Positions 8,433 to 17,373 are shown, counted from the first letter of the stretch. The stretch: DNA of 64,000 nucleotides from Kribbella catacumbae DSM 19601 (GCF_000372465.1 NZ_AQUZ01000010.1:97243-161242); one strand, 5' to 3'. The notes: generated by a model from the sequence alone, not told the origin. Made by a program: numbers and translations.

Positions 8433-9128
8433 CTAGACGGCCTGCAGGGAGCCGGCGGCCCGGAGTAGGAGGGCTTCATAGACGGAGGGGTCATCGGCGG
8501 TGGCGATCGGGAAGCCGATGCCGTAGTCGCCGGTGTAGTGGACCTCGACTCCCGGGTTCGCCGCGTCCGTGCCGTCGGGCAAGAACAGATGCGGGCTGCA
8601 CTGGACGGCATCGGTCTGCGAGACCGCGAAGTCGGCCATCACCGACTTGCGCGCGCGCCCGTCGTCCAGCGCCTCCGCCAGCAGGTCGACGTCGACGACG
8701 CTCGTCTCGGCCGCAACCTCCAGCAACACCGAACGCAAACTGATGCATCGGCTGTCCACCCAGAAAGCCTTGCGCAGCGCGAGATCCATCGCCTCACTCG
8801 CCGCCAGCCCTTGCTCCTTGGCCGCCTGAACAGCCTCCAACGCGGGCAACGTGGTCGTCGGATAAGTCCAGTCGGGCGCCTGCCACAACTTCCACCCAGC
8901 CTCCGGATCAAGCCGCCCGATCGCCGACACCTCCGAATCCGTCCCCGGCCGCGGACTGCTGTGCCCGTTCAGCAGTTCCAACGGAAACGCGTGGTGATCA
9001 AACGCCACAACCCCTTCCAGCCCAAGCCGCGCCCGAGCCCGATGCAGCCGATGAACAGCCAGATGTGCAAACGAACACCACAGGTCGGAGTACACGACGA
9101 TGGTCCCCGACGCGACAGCAACAGTCAT
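8433..9128 (-). CDS. DsbA-fold (FrnE-like) thioredoxin-family protein
   Basis: About 231 residues from the ATG at 9128, which has GGGGAAA 4 bp upstream; an in-frame ATG 15 bases further up lies before that site. The N-terminus (IVVYSDLWCSFAHLAVHRL) aligns with DsbA/FrnE/hydroxychromene-carboxylate-isomerase proteins, and the middle is the inserted helical domain. At the active-site position it has WCSFA, a single Cys instead of CxxC, so ordinary disulfide exchange is doubtful and a glutathione- or mycothiol-linked isomerase-like role is possible. No signal peptide. Substrate unknown. Confidence 0.7.
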   Translation of the reverse strand: MTVAVASGTIVVYSDLWCSFAHLAVHRLHRARARLGLEGVVAFDHHAFPLELLNGHSSPRPGTDSEVSAIGRLDPEAGWKLWQAPDWTYPTTTLPALEAVQAAKEQGLAASEAMDLALRKAFWVDSRCISLRSVLLEVAAETSVVDVDLLAEALDDGRARKSVMADFAVSQTDAVQCSPHLFLPDGTDAANPGVEVHYTGDYGIGFPIATADDPSVYEALLLRAAGSLQAV

Positions 9129-9170
9129 CACTTTCCCCTTCATTCCAACGGAAAACCGACGGTATCACAG

Positions 9171-9190
9171 AATCGGACCACAGTCCGGTT
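9171..9190. promoter_or_regulatory. TetR-like operator upstream of the DsbA-fold gene
   Basis: AATCGGAC-CACA-GTCCGGTT is an 8-bp inverted repeat with one mismatch around a 4-bp centre. It resembles the CCGGAC-N-GTCCGG sites bound by many TetR-family repressors. It lies 42 bp before the start at 9128 on the minus strand. No TetR gene is nearby. Confidence 0.4.
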
Positions 9191-9514
9191 AGTTCAACGA
9201 CCCTGCCGGCTACTCGGCTCGTACCGCGACCCACGCCCCCGCCGCCGCGCTCCTGCGTCGCTCCCAGCTCTGAGCACTCCCGCCCACCCTTACACCGCTC
9301 CTAATGAGGCTCGTGCCCTGCCGCAACTCGCCTCCTACCGCGGGCGCACTCTCCTCAGGCCAGGTTCGCGGTTAAGCCCAAAGTTGTTTAGTTAGGGCGA
9401 GCGCCAGGCTGTCAACGATCCGTCAGGGCGGTCCGCGACCAGTCGTCCTCCGTGTGTCTGGGTCTTCGGCGCCTGGGGCTTCGGCGCCCGGGCTGAGTGG
9501 GTCACCCGTACTCC
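9191..9514. other. Gene-free stretch, nothing recognised
   Basis: No open frame here has convincing protein character. The sequence is GC-rich with one AT-rich patch near 9370-9395. It belongs to a roughly 1-kb gene-free interval (9129-10172) that also holds a family-3 repeat and an isolated hairpin. Confidence 0.5.
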
Positions 9515-9597
9515 GGAGGGGTTCGCGCCTCGGCGAGGGGTTCGCCCATTGCTCTACCAGTGGGTGATGCCCGTGCGGCGGGGCGGAGTACACCGAT
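9515..9597 (+). repeat. Family-3 repeat, copy 1
   Basis: About 83 bp beginning GGAGGGGTTCGCGCCTCGG and ending GGCGGGGCGGAGTACACCGA. Two tandem GGGGTTCGC boxes, a central GCTCTACCAG and a GGCGGGGCGGAG box are shared with copies at 20976-21060 (plus) and 37331-37416 (minus). No function known. Confidence 0.75.
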
Positions 9598-9683
9598 TAG
9601 CGCGAGGTCGCGCGTGCGCAGCCGTCCACGCCTTCGCCATGACGGACGCACGGTCGAGCAAGCCGAGGAGTGACAGCTGACCC

Positions 9684-9726
9684 GCGTGAAGGATTTCTGC
9701 CACGGAGCGGCAAAAATCCTTCACGC
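9684..9726. repeat. Isolated AT-containing hairpin
   Basis: GCGTGAAGGATTT (9684-9696) pairs with AAATCCTTCACGC (9714-9726). After one mismatch the stem continues with TGCC/GGCA, leaving a 7-nt loop. It stands out against the GC-rich background and has no U-tract on either side. It could be a protein-binding palindrome or an orphan terminator for a lost gene; no gene ends here. Confidence 0.6.
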
Positions 9727-10172
9727 TGTGGCCCAGGTCGATCTCAGCCAGCGTCGTCGAGCAGCACCTTGCCGGATTGAACAAGTGGCTCAGGAGTTGC
9801 TGACCAAGCGACTACCGAAGCCGACTTCGGGCGAGACCCAGCCCTCTGACAGGTCCCGGTCTGTGTCAGCTGGCACTGGCGAGTAGTTCTCTGACTTCCA
9901 GACTGACCGTCGATTGCGGGCCGCGAGTCTCTGGTGACCCGCGACAGAGACCGACCCGCGCGCGACCGCCCACCGCGACGAAGGAGCGGGAAACCGGGTG
10001 GGTGGGAGCGCCCAGAGCCGGGAGCGGCGTGGGAGCGCGAGCGGCGGCCGGTGCGTGGGATCTCATACCAGCTGAGGATCCCGCGACGGGCCGGGGGTGG
10101 TGCTCGACGTCGCAAGGCTGGCATGACAGATTGCGACGGACCGATCACGCTTGGCCATCCGTTGGAGGATGT

Positions 10173-11891
10173 ATGAAGTTCCGTACCCTGGCCGTCGCCC
10201 TGGGTATCAGTGCAGCCGCTCTGCTCGCGATTCCGGGCTCCGGGGCGACTGCCTCGCTGCAGACCGGGACAGAGCGGATGCAGACCGGGCCGAACCAGGT
10301 GGCCAACCGGTACCTGAAACAGCAACTCGTCTGGAAACAGTGCGGCGATCCGGAGTACCGGACCTTCTGCGCCAAGATCACCGCACCGCGCGACTGGTCG
10401 AACCAGTACTCCGGCAACGACATCGAGCTCGCCGTCAGCAAGGTGACCCCCGTCGGCAAAAGCAAGACCAAGCCGAGCCGCGTCATCTTCGGCAACCCGG
10501 GCGGACCCGGCGGCGCGGGACTCGGCATGGCGCCGTACCTGGCCAGTCAGGCGGCGCTCGCCAAGGATCACCTGTTCATCGGCTTCGACCCGCGCGGCAC
10601 CGGCGACAGCGCCAACGTCACCTGCGAAGGCGCACCCGGTTTCACCATGGACGCCCGCGATCGCGACAGCAGCAACCTCGACCTGATCTCCGAGGCGGCA
10701 CTCCTGACCAGGCCGTACTGCGAACGCCAGTCGCGCGGCCTGCTGCCCTTCGTCAACACCGCGCAGACCGTCCAGGACATCGACCTGATCCGCCAACTGC
10801 TCGGCTACGACAAGATCGACTGGGTCGGGTACTCCGGCGGCACCTGGCTCGGCGCGTACTACCAGACCTACTTCCCGGCCCACGTCGGCCGTTTCGTGCT
10901 CGACTCGAACACCGACTTCACCAAGCCGTGGTCAGACACCTTTCTGGCCCAGCCGCAGGCGTTCGAACGCCGTTTCCGTGAGGACTTCGCCCCCTGGGCC
11001 GCGAAGCACGACGACAAGCTGGGACTGGGCGGATCGCCACGCTTGGTGATCAGGACCTACGAACGGCTCCGCCGCGAACTCAAAAAGCAACCGGCCGTCG
11101 AAGAGTTCCTGGACGGCTCGGTGAAGATCAGTTACGACCAGAACGCCCTGGACGACATCATCGCCGGGGATATGTATACAAAAGCTGATTTCCAGTCACT
11201 GGCGATCGACCTCGCATTTCTCCGCGACCTGTCCGCCGCCCAGACCAAGGGCGGCCCGAAAGCCGCGCAACGCAAGGTCGACGCGCTCCCCCTGGCCCGT
11301 CAGCACGAACTCGTCCGGCGCGCGACCCGCAGTACGGTCGGACTGAGGCCGCTCGGGCGGCCCTTCGCCGACGACGCCGAGGACGCGACCTTCACCGCGG
11401 TCACCTGCAACGACACCCCCTGGCCGCAGGGCCGCGAGTACGGCGACCAGCTCGCGGCGCGGCTCGGCCCGAAGTACCCGCTGCTCGGCTGGGGGATGAA
11501 CGAGAACCCCTGCTTCTACTGGGATCGACCCGCTCTCGAGATGCCGGTACCGACCGGCAAGGGCTTGCCGACGACCTTGATGGTGCAGTCGGTGCACGAC
11601 CCCGCCACCAGCCTCTCGCTGGCCACCTCGGCCCACCACCGGTACGCCGGATCGCGGCTGCTCACGATCACCGGCGAGGGCGACCACGGTGTCTACGGCG
11701 GGGTGAACAAGTGCGCGGACAAGATCATCAACACCTTCCTCACCACCGGCGTCGCGCCGGCCAAGGACCTCAGCTGCAAGGGCGAGGGAATTCCGGCCCC
11801 GTCGGTTCCGGATTCCGAGGACGACGGTGCCGGCGCGCCACTGCGGCGGATCGCCGGATTTACCAAAGAAGTTTCCGGATATCTGCAGTGA
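10173..11891 (+). CDS. Secreted alpha/beta hydrolase, tripeptidyl aminopeptidase (TAP-like), second copy
   Basis: 572 residues from the ATG at 10173, which has GGAGG four bases upstream; a longer frame to 10002 lacks such a site and would bury the signal peptide. Residues 1-27 are a Sec signal (MKFRTLAVAL, hydrophobic, GATA). Oxyanion segment GNPGGPGGAG at about 108-117 and nucleophile elbow GYSGG at 219-223 with Ser221. The C-terminal TAP domain supplies Asp (QSVHDPATS) and His (GEGDHGVYG). An extracellular exopeptidase acting on short peptides is likely. It is a distant paralogue of 623-2248, with the same architecture and a longer central lid. Confidence 0.9.
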   Translation: MKFRTLAVALGISAAALLAIPGSGATASLQTGTERMQTGPNQVANRYLKQQLVWKQCGDPEYRTFCAKITAPRDWSNQYSGNDIELAVSKVTPVGKSKTKPSRVIFGNPGGPGGAGLGMAPYLASQAALAKDHLFIGFDPRGTGDSANVTCEGAPGFTMDARDRDSSNLDLISEAALLTRPYCERQSRGLLPFVNTAQTVQDIDLIRQLLGYDKIDWVGYSGGTWLGAYYQTYFPAHVGRFVLDSNTDFTKPWSDTFLAQPQAFERRFREDFAPWAAKHDDKLGLGGSPRLVIRTYERLRRELKKQPAVEEFLDGSVKISYDQNALDDIIAGDMYTKADFQSLAIDLAFLRDLSAAQTKGGPKAAQRKVDALPLARQHELVRRATRSTVGLRPLGRPFADDAEDATFTAVTCNDTPWPQGREYGDQLAARLGPKYPLLGWGMNENPCFYWDRPALEMPVPTGKGLPTTLMVQSVHDPATSLSLATSAHHRYAGSRLLTITGEGDHGVYGGVNKCADKIINTFLTTGVAPAKDLSCKGEGIPAPSVPDSEDDGAGAPLRRIAGFTKEVSGYLQ

Positions 11892-12302
11892 AAGCCCTGG
11901 AGCATCCCAGAACATCACTGAAACGGGTGAATTAGGTTCGATTTCTGGCACCGAATTCCGGTACAGAATGGAAACGCACCGTCACGATCGGTGAAAACGT
12001 GACAAGGCGTTCGTTGTCAGCACTGTCTTGTCAGGGCGATGTCAGGGTTGCGTCCCTGTGCGACGCAGCGTGACCACGCCAACCTTGAGTCAGCGCGAGA
12101 GAACCAAGCGTCGACTGGGAGGGCCCGACGTTTCGTTGACTCGCCGAACGTGGCTTCGGCCGGCTGTGAGGTGGGGGGACTGCCTGGGGGGTCAGACAGA
12201 ACACAGCCGGCCGGGCCCCGTTTACGCTTGTCCGGCCCGTCCCCCAAGATCCCTCGCGGGGTACCTTCGATCCCCCAGGTCGTGGTGCCTCGCGAGGCTT
12301 GT
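11892..12302. other. Convergent intergenic region, no gene seen
   Basis: About 410 bp between the stops of the peptidase (+) and the beta-helix protein (-). It starts relatively AT-rich (11890-12010) with a partial palindrome ACCGAATTCCGGT at 11950. No credible coding frame or strong terminator hairpin was found. Confidence 0.4.
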
Positions 12303-13901
12303 TCAGCGGTGTCTGTCCAGGTACTGCGCCTGGTACAGCGAGGGCGGGAACAGCCCGGGCCGGTTGGCACCCTCGATATGGCCCGCCGGCTGACTGAACG
12401 GTCCGTCGCCGGTGACCACTCCCCGGCAGCCGATCGCATAGTTCTGCGCTGTCGGCGGCTTCTGGACCACGAGCTTGGCGGTCGCCGTGTCGCAGTTCCA
12501 GCCGACCGAATGCGAGGTCGCCCAGCCGTGGCCGGTGCCGTAGTCGCCACGGTTGTAGATCCCCAGACTCAGATTGACCTGCGGGGCGACATCGCGGTGG
12601 TTGTCCCAGAGCAGTCCCTGGCTCCAGCGCCGGTGCCCTTCGCTCGACGCGAGCGCGCCTTCCGACGTACCGCGCAGGAAGACGATGCCCGAGGCGCTGC
12701 TCGCGCCATTCGAGATGAAGGCGTGCCGGGCCTTCGAGGCGTGACAGTCGGCGAACAGCACCTGCTGCGAAAACGCCTCGCAGTTGAAGTTGTAGCGCAG
12801 CCCGCCGGTGATGACCGAGGCCGGATCGAGAGCGCGGCAGTTCCGGACGGTGACTCGGGTCGCCTGGGTCGTCTCGACGCCGGCCTTCGCGAAATGCAGG
12901 AACGTGCTGTCCCGGACCCACGCGTCCTCGACCTGCCGGACCTTCACCCCGACCCAGGCGTGTGCCTCGTCCACCTCCGGATCGCCCGCGAACTGGATGT
13001 CGATCCGCAAGCTCTCCACGCCGACGCCGGTCACCAGGCCGGCGCGGTCCCAGACGTACAAGTAGGCCTGCGAGCGTTCCCGTCGCAGGTGCTCGAACAG
13101 CGGTACGTCGACGGTCACGGTGTTGCCGCGGATCGAGTGGACGTAGCGGTTGTAGGTGATCGGCTGGCTGTCGACGGTCCAGCCGGCGTCCGTCGCAGTG
13201 CCGCCGTGGTCGACGGCGGCCAGCCAGGCCTCGGTGCACGGGTGGATCAGGATGATGTTGTCGCCCCGCTTGAGCGCACTGGCGTCGGCGACCTCGAACG
13301 AGCGCGATCCGACCTGCACCCAGTCGGTGGTGATGTCGGTCCGCGTCCCCGCGACCTGACCGCGCCAGCCGGTACTCGTTCCGCCGCCGAGCACGATCAC
13401 GTCCCGCGAGACGGGGGTGTTGCCGGTCGCCTGGATGATGGTGTCGCGCGCTGGATCGGCGCCGTCGCCGGAGCCACGCAGTACGACGCCGGACTGGTTC
13501 ACCTTCAGCGTTCCCGCGACCGGATAGTTGCCGGGGGCAAGCAGTAGCGCGCCGCGGAAGCCGCTGGCATCCGGGGTGCGTTTGCCGACCTCGTCGATCG
13601 CGGCCTGCAGGTGCGCGGTGTTGTCGCCTTCGACCGGCCGGACGGTCTTCGCGGTCCGCACATGCGGGATCGGGCTGTCGCCGTACTTGTAGCCGGCGTA
13701 GCTGAAGTCGGGGATCCGGTTTCCTTCGGCGTCGGCGGTGTAGACCAACCGGTACTTCGCGTCGTACCGGACCCGCTCCGACTGCCAGAGGCCTGTCGTC
13801 TTCGCCGCCGCCTGGCCCTGACCGAGCGACCCCAACGCCGCTCCCCCGACCACGGCTCCCCCGGCCCCGAGCAGACTCCTCCTGCTGAACGCGTTCGTCA
13901 T
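12303..13901 (-). CDS. Tat-exported right-handed beta-helix (pectate-lyase-like) protein
   Basis: 532 residues from the ATG at 13901 (AGGAAGG 6 bp upstream). The N-terminus MTNAFSRRSLLGAGGA is a twin-arginine signal followed by an Ala-rich cleavage zone. After it come the pectate-lyase-superfamily opening (GDNTAHLQAAIDEVG, then GALLLAPGNYPVAGTLKV) and repeated beta-helix coils such as RVTVRNCRALDPASVITGG and QQVLFADCHASKARHAF. These indicate an extracellular polysaccharide-binding or -cleaving enzyme; the catalytic residues and substrate cannot be assigned. A LacI-type operator lies about 60 bp upstream, fitting sugar-controlled expression. Confidence 0.8.
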   Translation of the reverse strand: MTNAFSRRSLLGAGGAVVGGAALGSLGQGQAAAKTTGLWQSERVRYDAKYRLVYTADAEGNRIPDFSYAGYKYGDSPIPHVRTAKTVRPVEGDNTAHLQAAIDEVGKRTPDASGFRGALLLAPGNYPVAGTLKVNQSGVVLRGSGDGADPARDTIIQATGNTPVSRDVIVLGGGTSTGWRGQVAGTRTDITTDWVQVGSRSFEVADASALKRGDNIILIHPCTEAWLAAVDHGGTATDAGWTVDSQPITYNRYVHSIRGNTVTVDVPLFEHLRRERSQAYLYVWDRAGLVTGVGVESLRIDIQFAGDPEVDEAHAWVGVKVRQVEDAWVRDSTFLHFAKAGVETTQATRVTVRNCRALDPASVITGGLRYNFNCEAFSQQVLFADCHASKARHAFISNGASSASGIVFLRGTSEGALASSEGHRRWSQGLLWDNHRDVAPQVNLSLGIYNRGDYGTGHGWATSHSVGWNCDTATAKLVVQKPPTAQNYAIGCRGVVTGDGPFSQPAGHIEGANRPGLFPPSLYQAQYLDRHR

Positions 13902-13960
13902 CGAGCACCTTCCTGATGGGCGGATCAGGCTGCCCATCCTGCGGCCTCGCCATGCAGTTT

Positions 13961-13974
13961 GGCAAGCGCTTGCC
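13961..13974. promoter_or_regulatory. LacI-family operator upstream of the beta-helix gene
   Basis: GGCAAGCGCTTGCC is a perfect 14-bp palindrome centred on CG, the classic LacI/GalR-family operator form (flanks TTT and ACC). It lies 60 bp before the start at 13901. A weaker related palindrome, GGGGAACGTTTTCCC, follows at 13983-13997. No LacI-family gene is present in the window. Confidence 0.6.
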
Positions 13975-13997
13975 ACCGCCCGGGGAACGTTTTCCCA

Positions 13998-14230
13998 CCA
14001 GGCGGAACCCGAGGCGCCCAGCATCCCGGACCGCCACCAAACACCAACCTCCTCCGGAGGCCACTCAGCCGGTGCCGCTGAGCGTGGAAGCCCGTGCCGG
14101 CCGCGACTTACCGTGTGATAGCGGTCCGGCCGGCCGAGTGAATCGGCAGCCGGAGTCAAGTCCGACGGAGTGGTGGACGAGGTCTCGTGCCTGCCACCCC
14201 GGTCCTCGCCAGGCCGACCGACCAAGCACC
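13998..14230. other. Intergenic region, nothing recognised
   Basis: Lies upstream of the beta-helix gene and next to the terminal-inverted-repeat element. No coding frame with family resemblance, and no clear promoter that I can defend. Confidence 0.35.
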
Positions 14231-14522
14231 TGATCATTCGCCCCCTTTTGGCCGCTCCCGGCCCACCGTGTGCACCGACCAGGCACCCAACCCGCCCAAC
14301 GATGCCCAGCCGGTGCCCAAGGTCGATCACCCTTCGCCAGGTGGGGAGGGAAATGTCTCATGACGGGGGCAAGATCCGCCTCGGGTCCAGCGAGAACCCT
14401 CCCCAACCACACCCCGTCTTGCCAAACCACCACGGGTGGGTCGGACGAGCTCCTTACCCCTCCAGGCGGCCGATCCGATTCACCGTGGCTCGGAGCGCGG
14501 GTGAAAAGGGGGCGAATGATCA
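14231..14522. mobile_element. 292-bp element with perfect 19-bp terminal inverted repeats (MITE-like)
   Basis: TGATCATTCGCCCCCTTTT (14231-14249) is the exact reverse complement of 14504-14522. The 254 bp between encode no recognisable protein. It sits in the gap between two genes reading the same way. Size, perfect terminal repeats and lack of coding capacity fit a non-autonomous transposable element, but I see no target-site duplication. A long-range RNA stem is the alternative. Confidence 0.5.
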
Positions 14523-14606
14523 CAGGGGTTGGCGTGGAATCGCGGGCAGGGCGGGTCGAGCGGGTCGTCCCGGTGGGCCGTCGAGCGGTCCGGCCCGGCA
14601 GGTGGG

Positions 14607-17144
14607 TCAGAGGTGGGTTGAGCGGTCTGGGGTGGTGCCGGGGCCTGGGTAGCCGTCGGCTACGGCGGCGAGGGGCGCGGCGCGGCCGGCGGACCAGGCG
14701 GCGCGGAAGGCGCGGCGGTCGAGGGTTTGCTCGATCGAGCGGCGGGTGGCGAGCTGGTCTGGCTTCTCGACCTCGGGCACCGGTGCGCCGATCGCCTCGC
14801 GGATCCCGTCAGCCGCGCCGATCAGGAAGGCCGCGTACTCCCCCCGATTGCGCTGCTGAGCGACCGTTGCCAGCTCCTCCAGCACGCTCGCGGATCGCCA
14901 GCGGTCACCGAGATCGCGATGCTCGGCCAGGCTCTCGTCGAGCAGATGCACAGCGCGATCCGTGAAACTGCGGCGCCGCTCGACGATGCCCAGCTGGTTG
15001 AGCGACCAGGCAACCCCTTCGCGATACCCGAGCCTCTGCGACAGCGCGAGACTCTCCAGTAACAGGTCCTCGGCCTCGGTCAGCTCACCGCTGTACTGCG
15101 CGATGGTGCCCAGGCTGATCAGCGACCAGGCCAGCCCTTCGCCGTCACCGAGCACCCGGAAGCTGTCCCGCGCCCGCCGGCATCGCCGCTTCCCGATCTC
15201 CAGATCCCCACGCAGCCAGGCGACGAACCCGAGGTGGTTGTGCGCCCAGGCCATCCCCGACCGATCCCCGAGACTCTCGAACAGGTCGTAGCTCTGGCAA
15301 TGCAGATTCTCCGCGGCCAGATAGTCGCCCCGCTCGCGAGCCACTCCGCCGAGACGCTGCATGACGAGCGCAGTACCGGCCGCGTCCCCAAGCTCCTTGT
15401 ACTGCGCCAGCGCCGACTCCAGCCGCGCCATCGCCACGTCGTACTCGCATTGCAGGAAGGCCAGCATCCCCGCACCGAGCGCCGCCTTCGCCTGGTACTG
15501 CGCTTCGACGCCGGCCGCGCCGGTCATGGCGAGTGCCCGCTCGAGCCAGTCGCCTCCTTCGGCATAGTGACCGCGCAGGTAGCAGAACAACCACAATCCA
15601 CCCGCCAGGCGAAGCGGCTCCCCCGCCGTACCGGACCGCAGCGACCACGCCATCGCGGCGCGGATGTTGTCGAGCTCGCCGTCGAGCCGATCGAGCCAGT
15701 CAGCCTGGTTCGCACCCCGCAGATGGCTCTCGGCCTCTTCAGCGAGCGCGACGTAGAACGCCGCGTGCTGCCGCGCGATCTCCTCGGTGCGACCGGTCGC
15801 GGTCAACTGGTCGGCGGCGAACTCACGGATCACGGCCAGCATGTCGTACCGCGCGATGCCACGGTCGCGACTGACCCGGATCAGGGACTTGTCCACCAGC
15901 CGGCTGGTGAGGTCGAGCGCTTTCGCTCGCTCCAGCGGACCTGGGACGACCGTGCCGGAGAGCACGGCCGCTGCCGCGTTCAGCGTCCAGCCGCCGACGA
16001 ACACGGACAGCAGCGCGAACAGTTCACGCTCGGCCGGAGTCAGCAGGTCGTGGCTCCACTCGATCGCGCCGTACAAGGACTGCTGCCGGGGACCCGCAGT
16101 ACTGGAACCGCCGGCCAGGATGGCGAACGAGGTCTCCAGCTCGGCGGCTAGCTCCTCGACGGTCAGCACGTTGGTACGGGCGGCCGCTAGCTCTATCGCG
16201 AGTGGCATGCCCTCCAGCCGGCGGACCACGCGGGCGACCTGCTCGCGCTCGACGGGATCGTGCCCGCGGGCGGTGGCGCGGTCGACGAAGAGCTTCACCG
16301 CGGGCGAGGTGTCCAGCTGGTCGTTCGTCTCGGGCAGGGCGAGTGGCGGTACGACGTACACGCTCTCGCCGGGGATGCGCAGGAGCTCGCGGCTGGAGGT
16401 GAGGACGGACAGGTTCGGGCAGTACTCGAGCAGGGTCGAACAGACCGACGCGGCATCGGCGACGACGTGCTCGCAGTTGTCGAGCACCAGCAGCAGATGG
16501 CGCTGGCCGATCTGCTCGGCGATCTCCTGGAGCAGCCGGGCTCCGTCCAGCGGATGCAGGCCCGTCGACGAGGCCACGGCCGGAGCGACCGCGGCCGGAT
16601 CCAAGACCGGGGCCAGCGGCACCCAGCAGACACCGTCATCGAAGTGGTGCCCCACCTCCCCCGCGATCGCGAGCGCAAGGCGCGTCTTGCCCACGCCACC
16701 AGGACCGCTCAGAGTCATCAGCCGGGTGACCCGCTCACCGACCAGACGGCCGACGTCGGCGAGTTCGTCCGTACGGCCGACCAGCTCATTCGCTGCGACC
16801 GGTACCGGGCGCATCGCCGTACGGGGGCCGGTGTCGCCGTCGCGGCGGGCGGCGGCTGTCAGTTGCGCGCGATCGAGCGCGCCGAGCCGGAGAGCGTCTC
16901 CGAGCAGCCTCAGCGTGTGCGGCCTCGGCGCACGCCGACGACCTCGCTCCAGCGCCGCGATGGCGTCGACACTCAGTCCAGCGAGTTCCGCCAGTCCCTC
17001 CTGCGACAATCCGGCATCTCGCCGGTGCCGGCGGAGCAGATCACCGAACCCCGTTGCCTGGGCGTCGTCCGAGCCGCGGCGAGACCCGTCTGAAGGCAAA
17101 GGACGGCCCACCCAGTCTCCGACCTCGTCCGTGGCGGTCGCCAC
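14607..17144 (-). CDS. XRE-HTH / NB-ARC ATPase / TPR regulatory protein
   Basis: 845 residues, beginning at a GTG at 17144 preceded by GGGGGG. Order of parts: disordered start; XRE-type helix-turn-helix at about 33-70 (FGDLLRRHRRDAGLSQEGLA); NB-ARC/AAA-type ATPase with Walker A GPGGVGKT at 147-154 and Walker B LLLVLDN at 217-223; winged-helix-like region; then tetratricopeptide repeats over the last 350 residues (ALAQYKELGDAAGTALVMQ, LAEHRDLGDRWRSASVLEE). This is the STAND-type regulator layout common in actinobacteria, where ATP binding and oligomerisation follow an unknown inducer. No adjacent biosynthetic cluster suggests a target. Confidence 0.88.
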   Translation of the reverse strand: MATATDEVGDWVGRPLPSDGSRRGSDDAQATGFGDLLRRHRRDAGLSQEGLAELAGLSVDAIAALERGRRRAPRPHTLRLLGDALRLGALDRAQLTAAARRDGDTGPRTAMRPVPVAANELVGRTDELADVGRLVGERVTRLMTLSGPGGVGKTRLALAIAGEVGHHFDDGVCWVPLAPVLDPAAVAPAVASSTGLHPLDGARLLQEIAEQIGQRHLLLVLDNCEHVVADAASVCSTLLEYCPNLSVLTSSRELLRIPGESVYVVPPLALPETNDQLDTSPAVKLFVDRATARGHDPVEREQVARVVRRLEGMPLAIELAAARTNVLTVEELAAELETSFAILAGGSSTAGPRQQSLYGAIEWSHDLLTPAERELFALLSVFVGGWTLNAAAAVLSGTVVPGPLERAKALDLTSRLVDKSLIRVSRDRGIARYDMLAVIREFAADQLTATGRTEEIARQHAAFYVALAEEAESHLRGANQADWLDRLDGELDNIRAAMAWSLRSGTAGEPLRLAGGLWLFCYLRGHYAEGGDWLERALAMTGAAGVEAQYQAKAALGAGMLAFLQCEYDVAMARLESALAQYKELGDAAGTALVMQRLGGVARERGDYLAAENLHCQSYDLFESLGDRSGMAWAHNHLGFVAWLRGDLEIGKRRCRRARDSFRVLGDGEGLAWSLISLGTIAQYSGELTEAEDLLLESLALSQRLGYREGVAWSLNQLGIVERRRSFTDRAVHLLDESLAEHRDLGDRWRSASVLEELATVAQQRNRGEYAAFLIGAADGIREAIGAPVPEVEKPDQLATRRSIEQTLDRRAFRAAWSAGRAAPLAAVADGYPGPGTTPDRSTHL

Positions 17145-17265
17145 GCACCCCCCGAAGGTATCCCGTTCCGCACCGCATTGTCAGGCCATACCCGCCGTTC
17201 CCAGCCAACTCCCAGGAAACTCCCCGGTAGCCCCTGCCCAGCCGTCGCGGCCGCGACCCCACGCC

Positions 17266-17353
17266 ATTTCAGCGGTTAACCGCCGAGGTGGTGGGTTGTC
17301 ACCCGATCTTCCGGGGTGACAACCCACAAGCTCGGCGGTTAACCGCCGAAATG
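17266..17353. repeat. Nested palindrome in the intergenic region
   Basis: Outer 23-bp arms with one mismatch (around GCGGTTAACCGCCGAG at both ends, each arm itself holding the palindrome GCGGTTAACCGC) enclose an inner perfect 14-bp stem, GTGGGTTGTCACCC at 17291-17304 with GGGTGACAACCCAC at 17314-17327. The whole can fold into one long cruciform or hairpin. It lies between the start of the STAND regulator and the end of the TPR gene, both on the minus strand, and could terminate the latter or bind a repressor of the former. Confidence 0.7.
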
Positions 17354-17373
17354 CTGCGGGCGTCGCGAGTCGG

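Noticed and set aside
9162..9197. Promoter TTGAAC/TGATAC for the DsbA-fold gene
   Set aside because: The boxes are about 24 bp apart, too far for sigma70.
9554..9784. Minus-strand 76-codon frame across the family-3 repeat and hairpin
   Set aside because: Crosses two non-coding repeats; protein-like look on both strands of the hairpin is explained by its inverted symmetry.
10002..10172. Extended N-terminus of the second TAP-like peptidase
   Set aside because: Would place about 57 charged residues before a clear Sec signal peptide; GGAGG sits right before the ATG at 10173.
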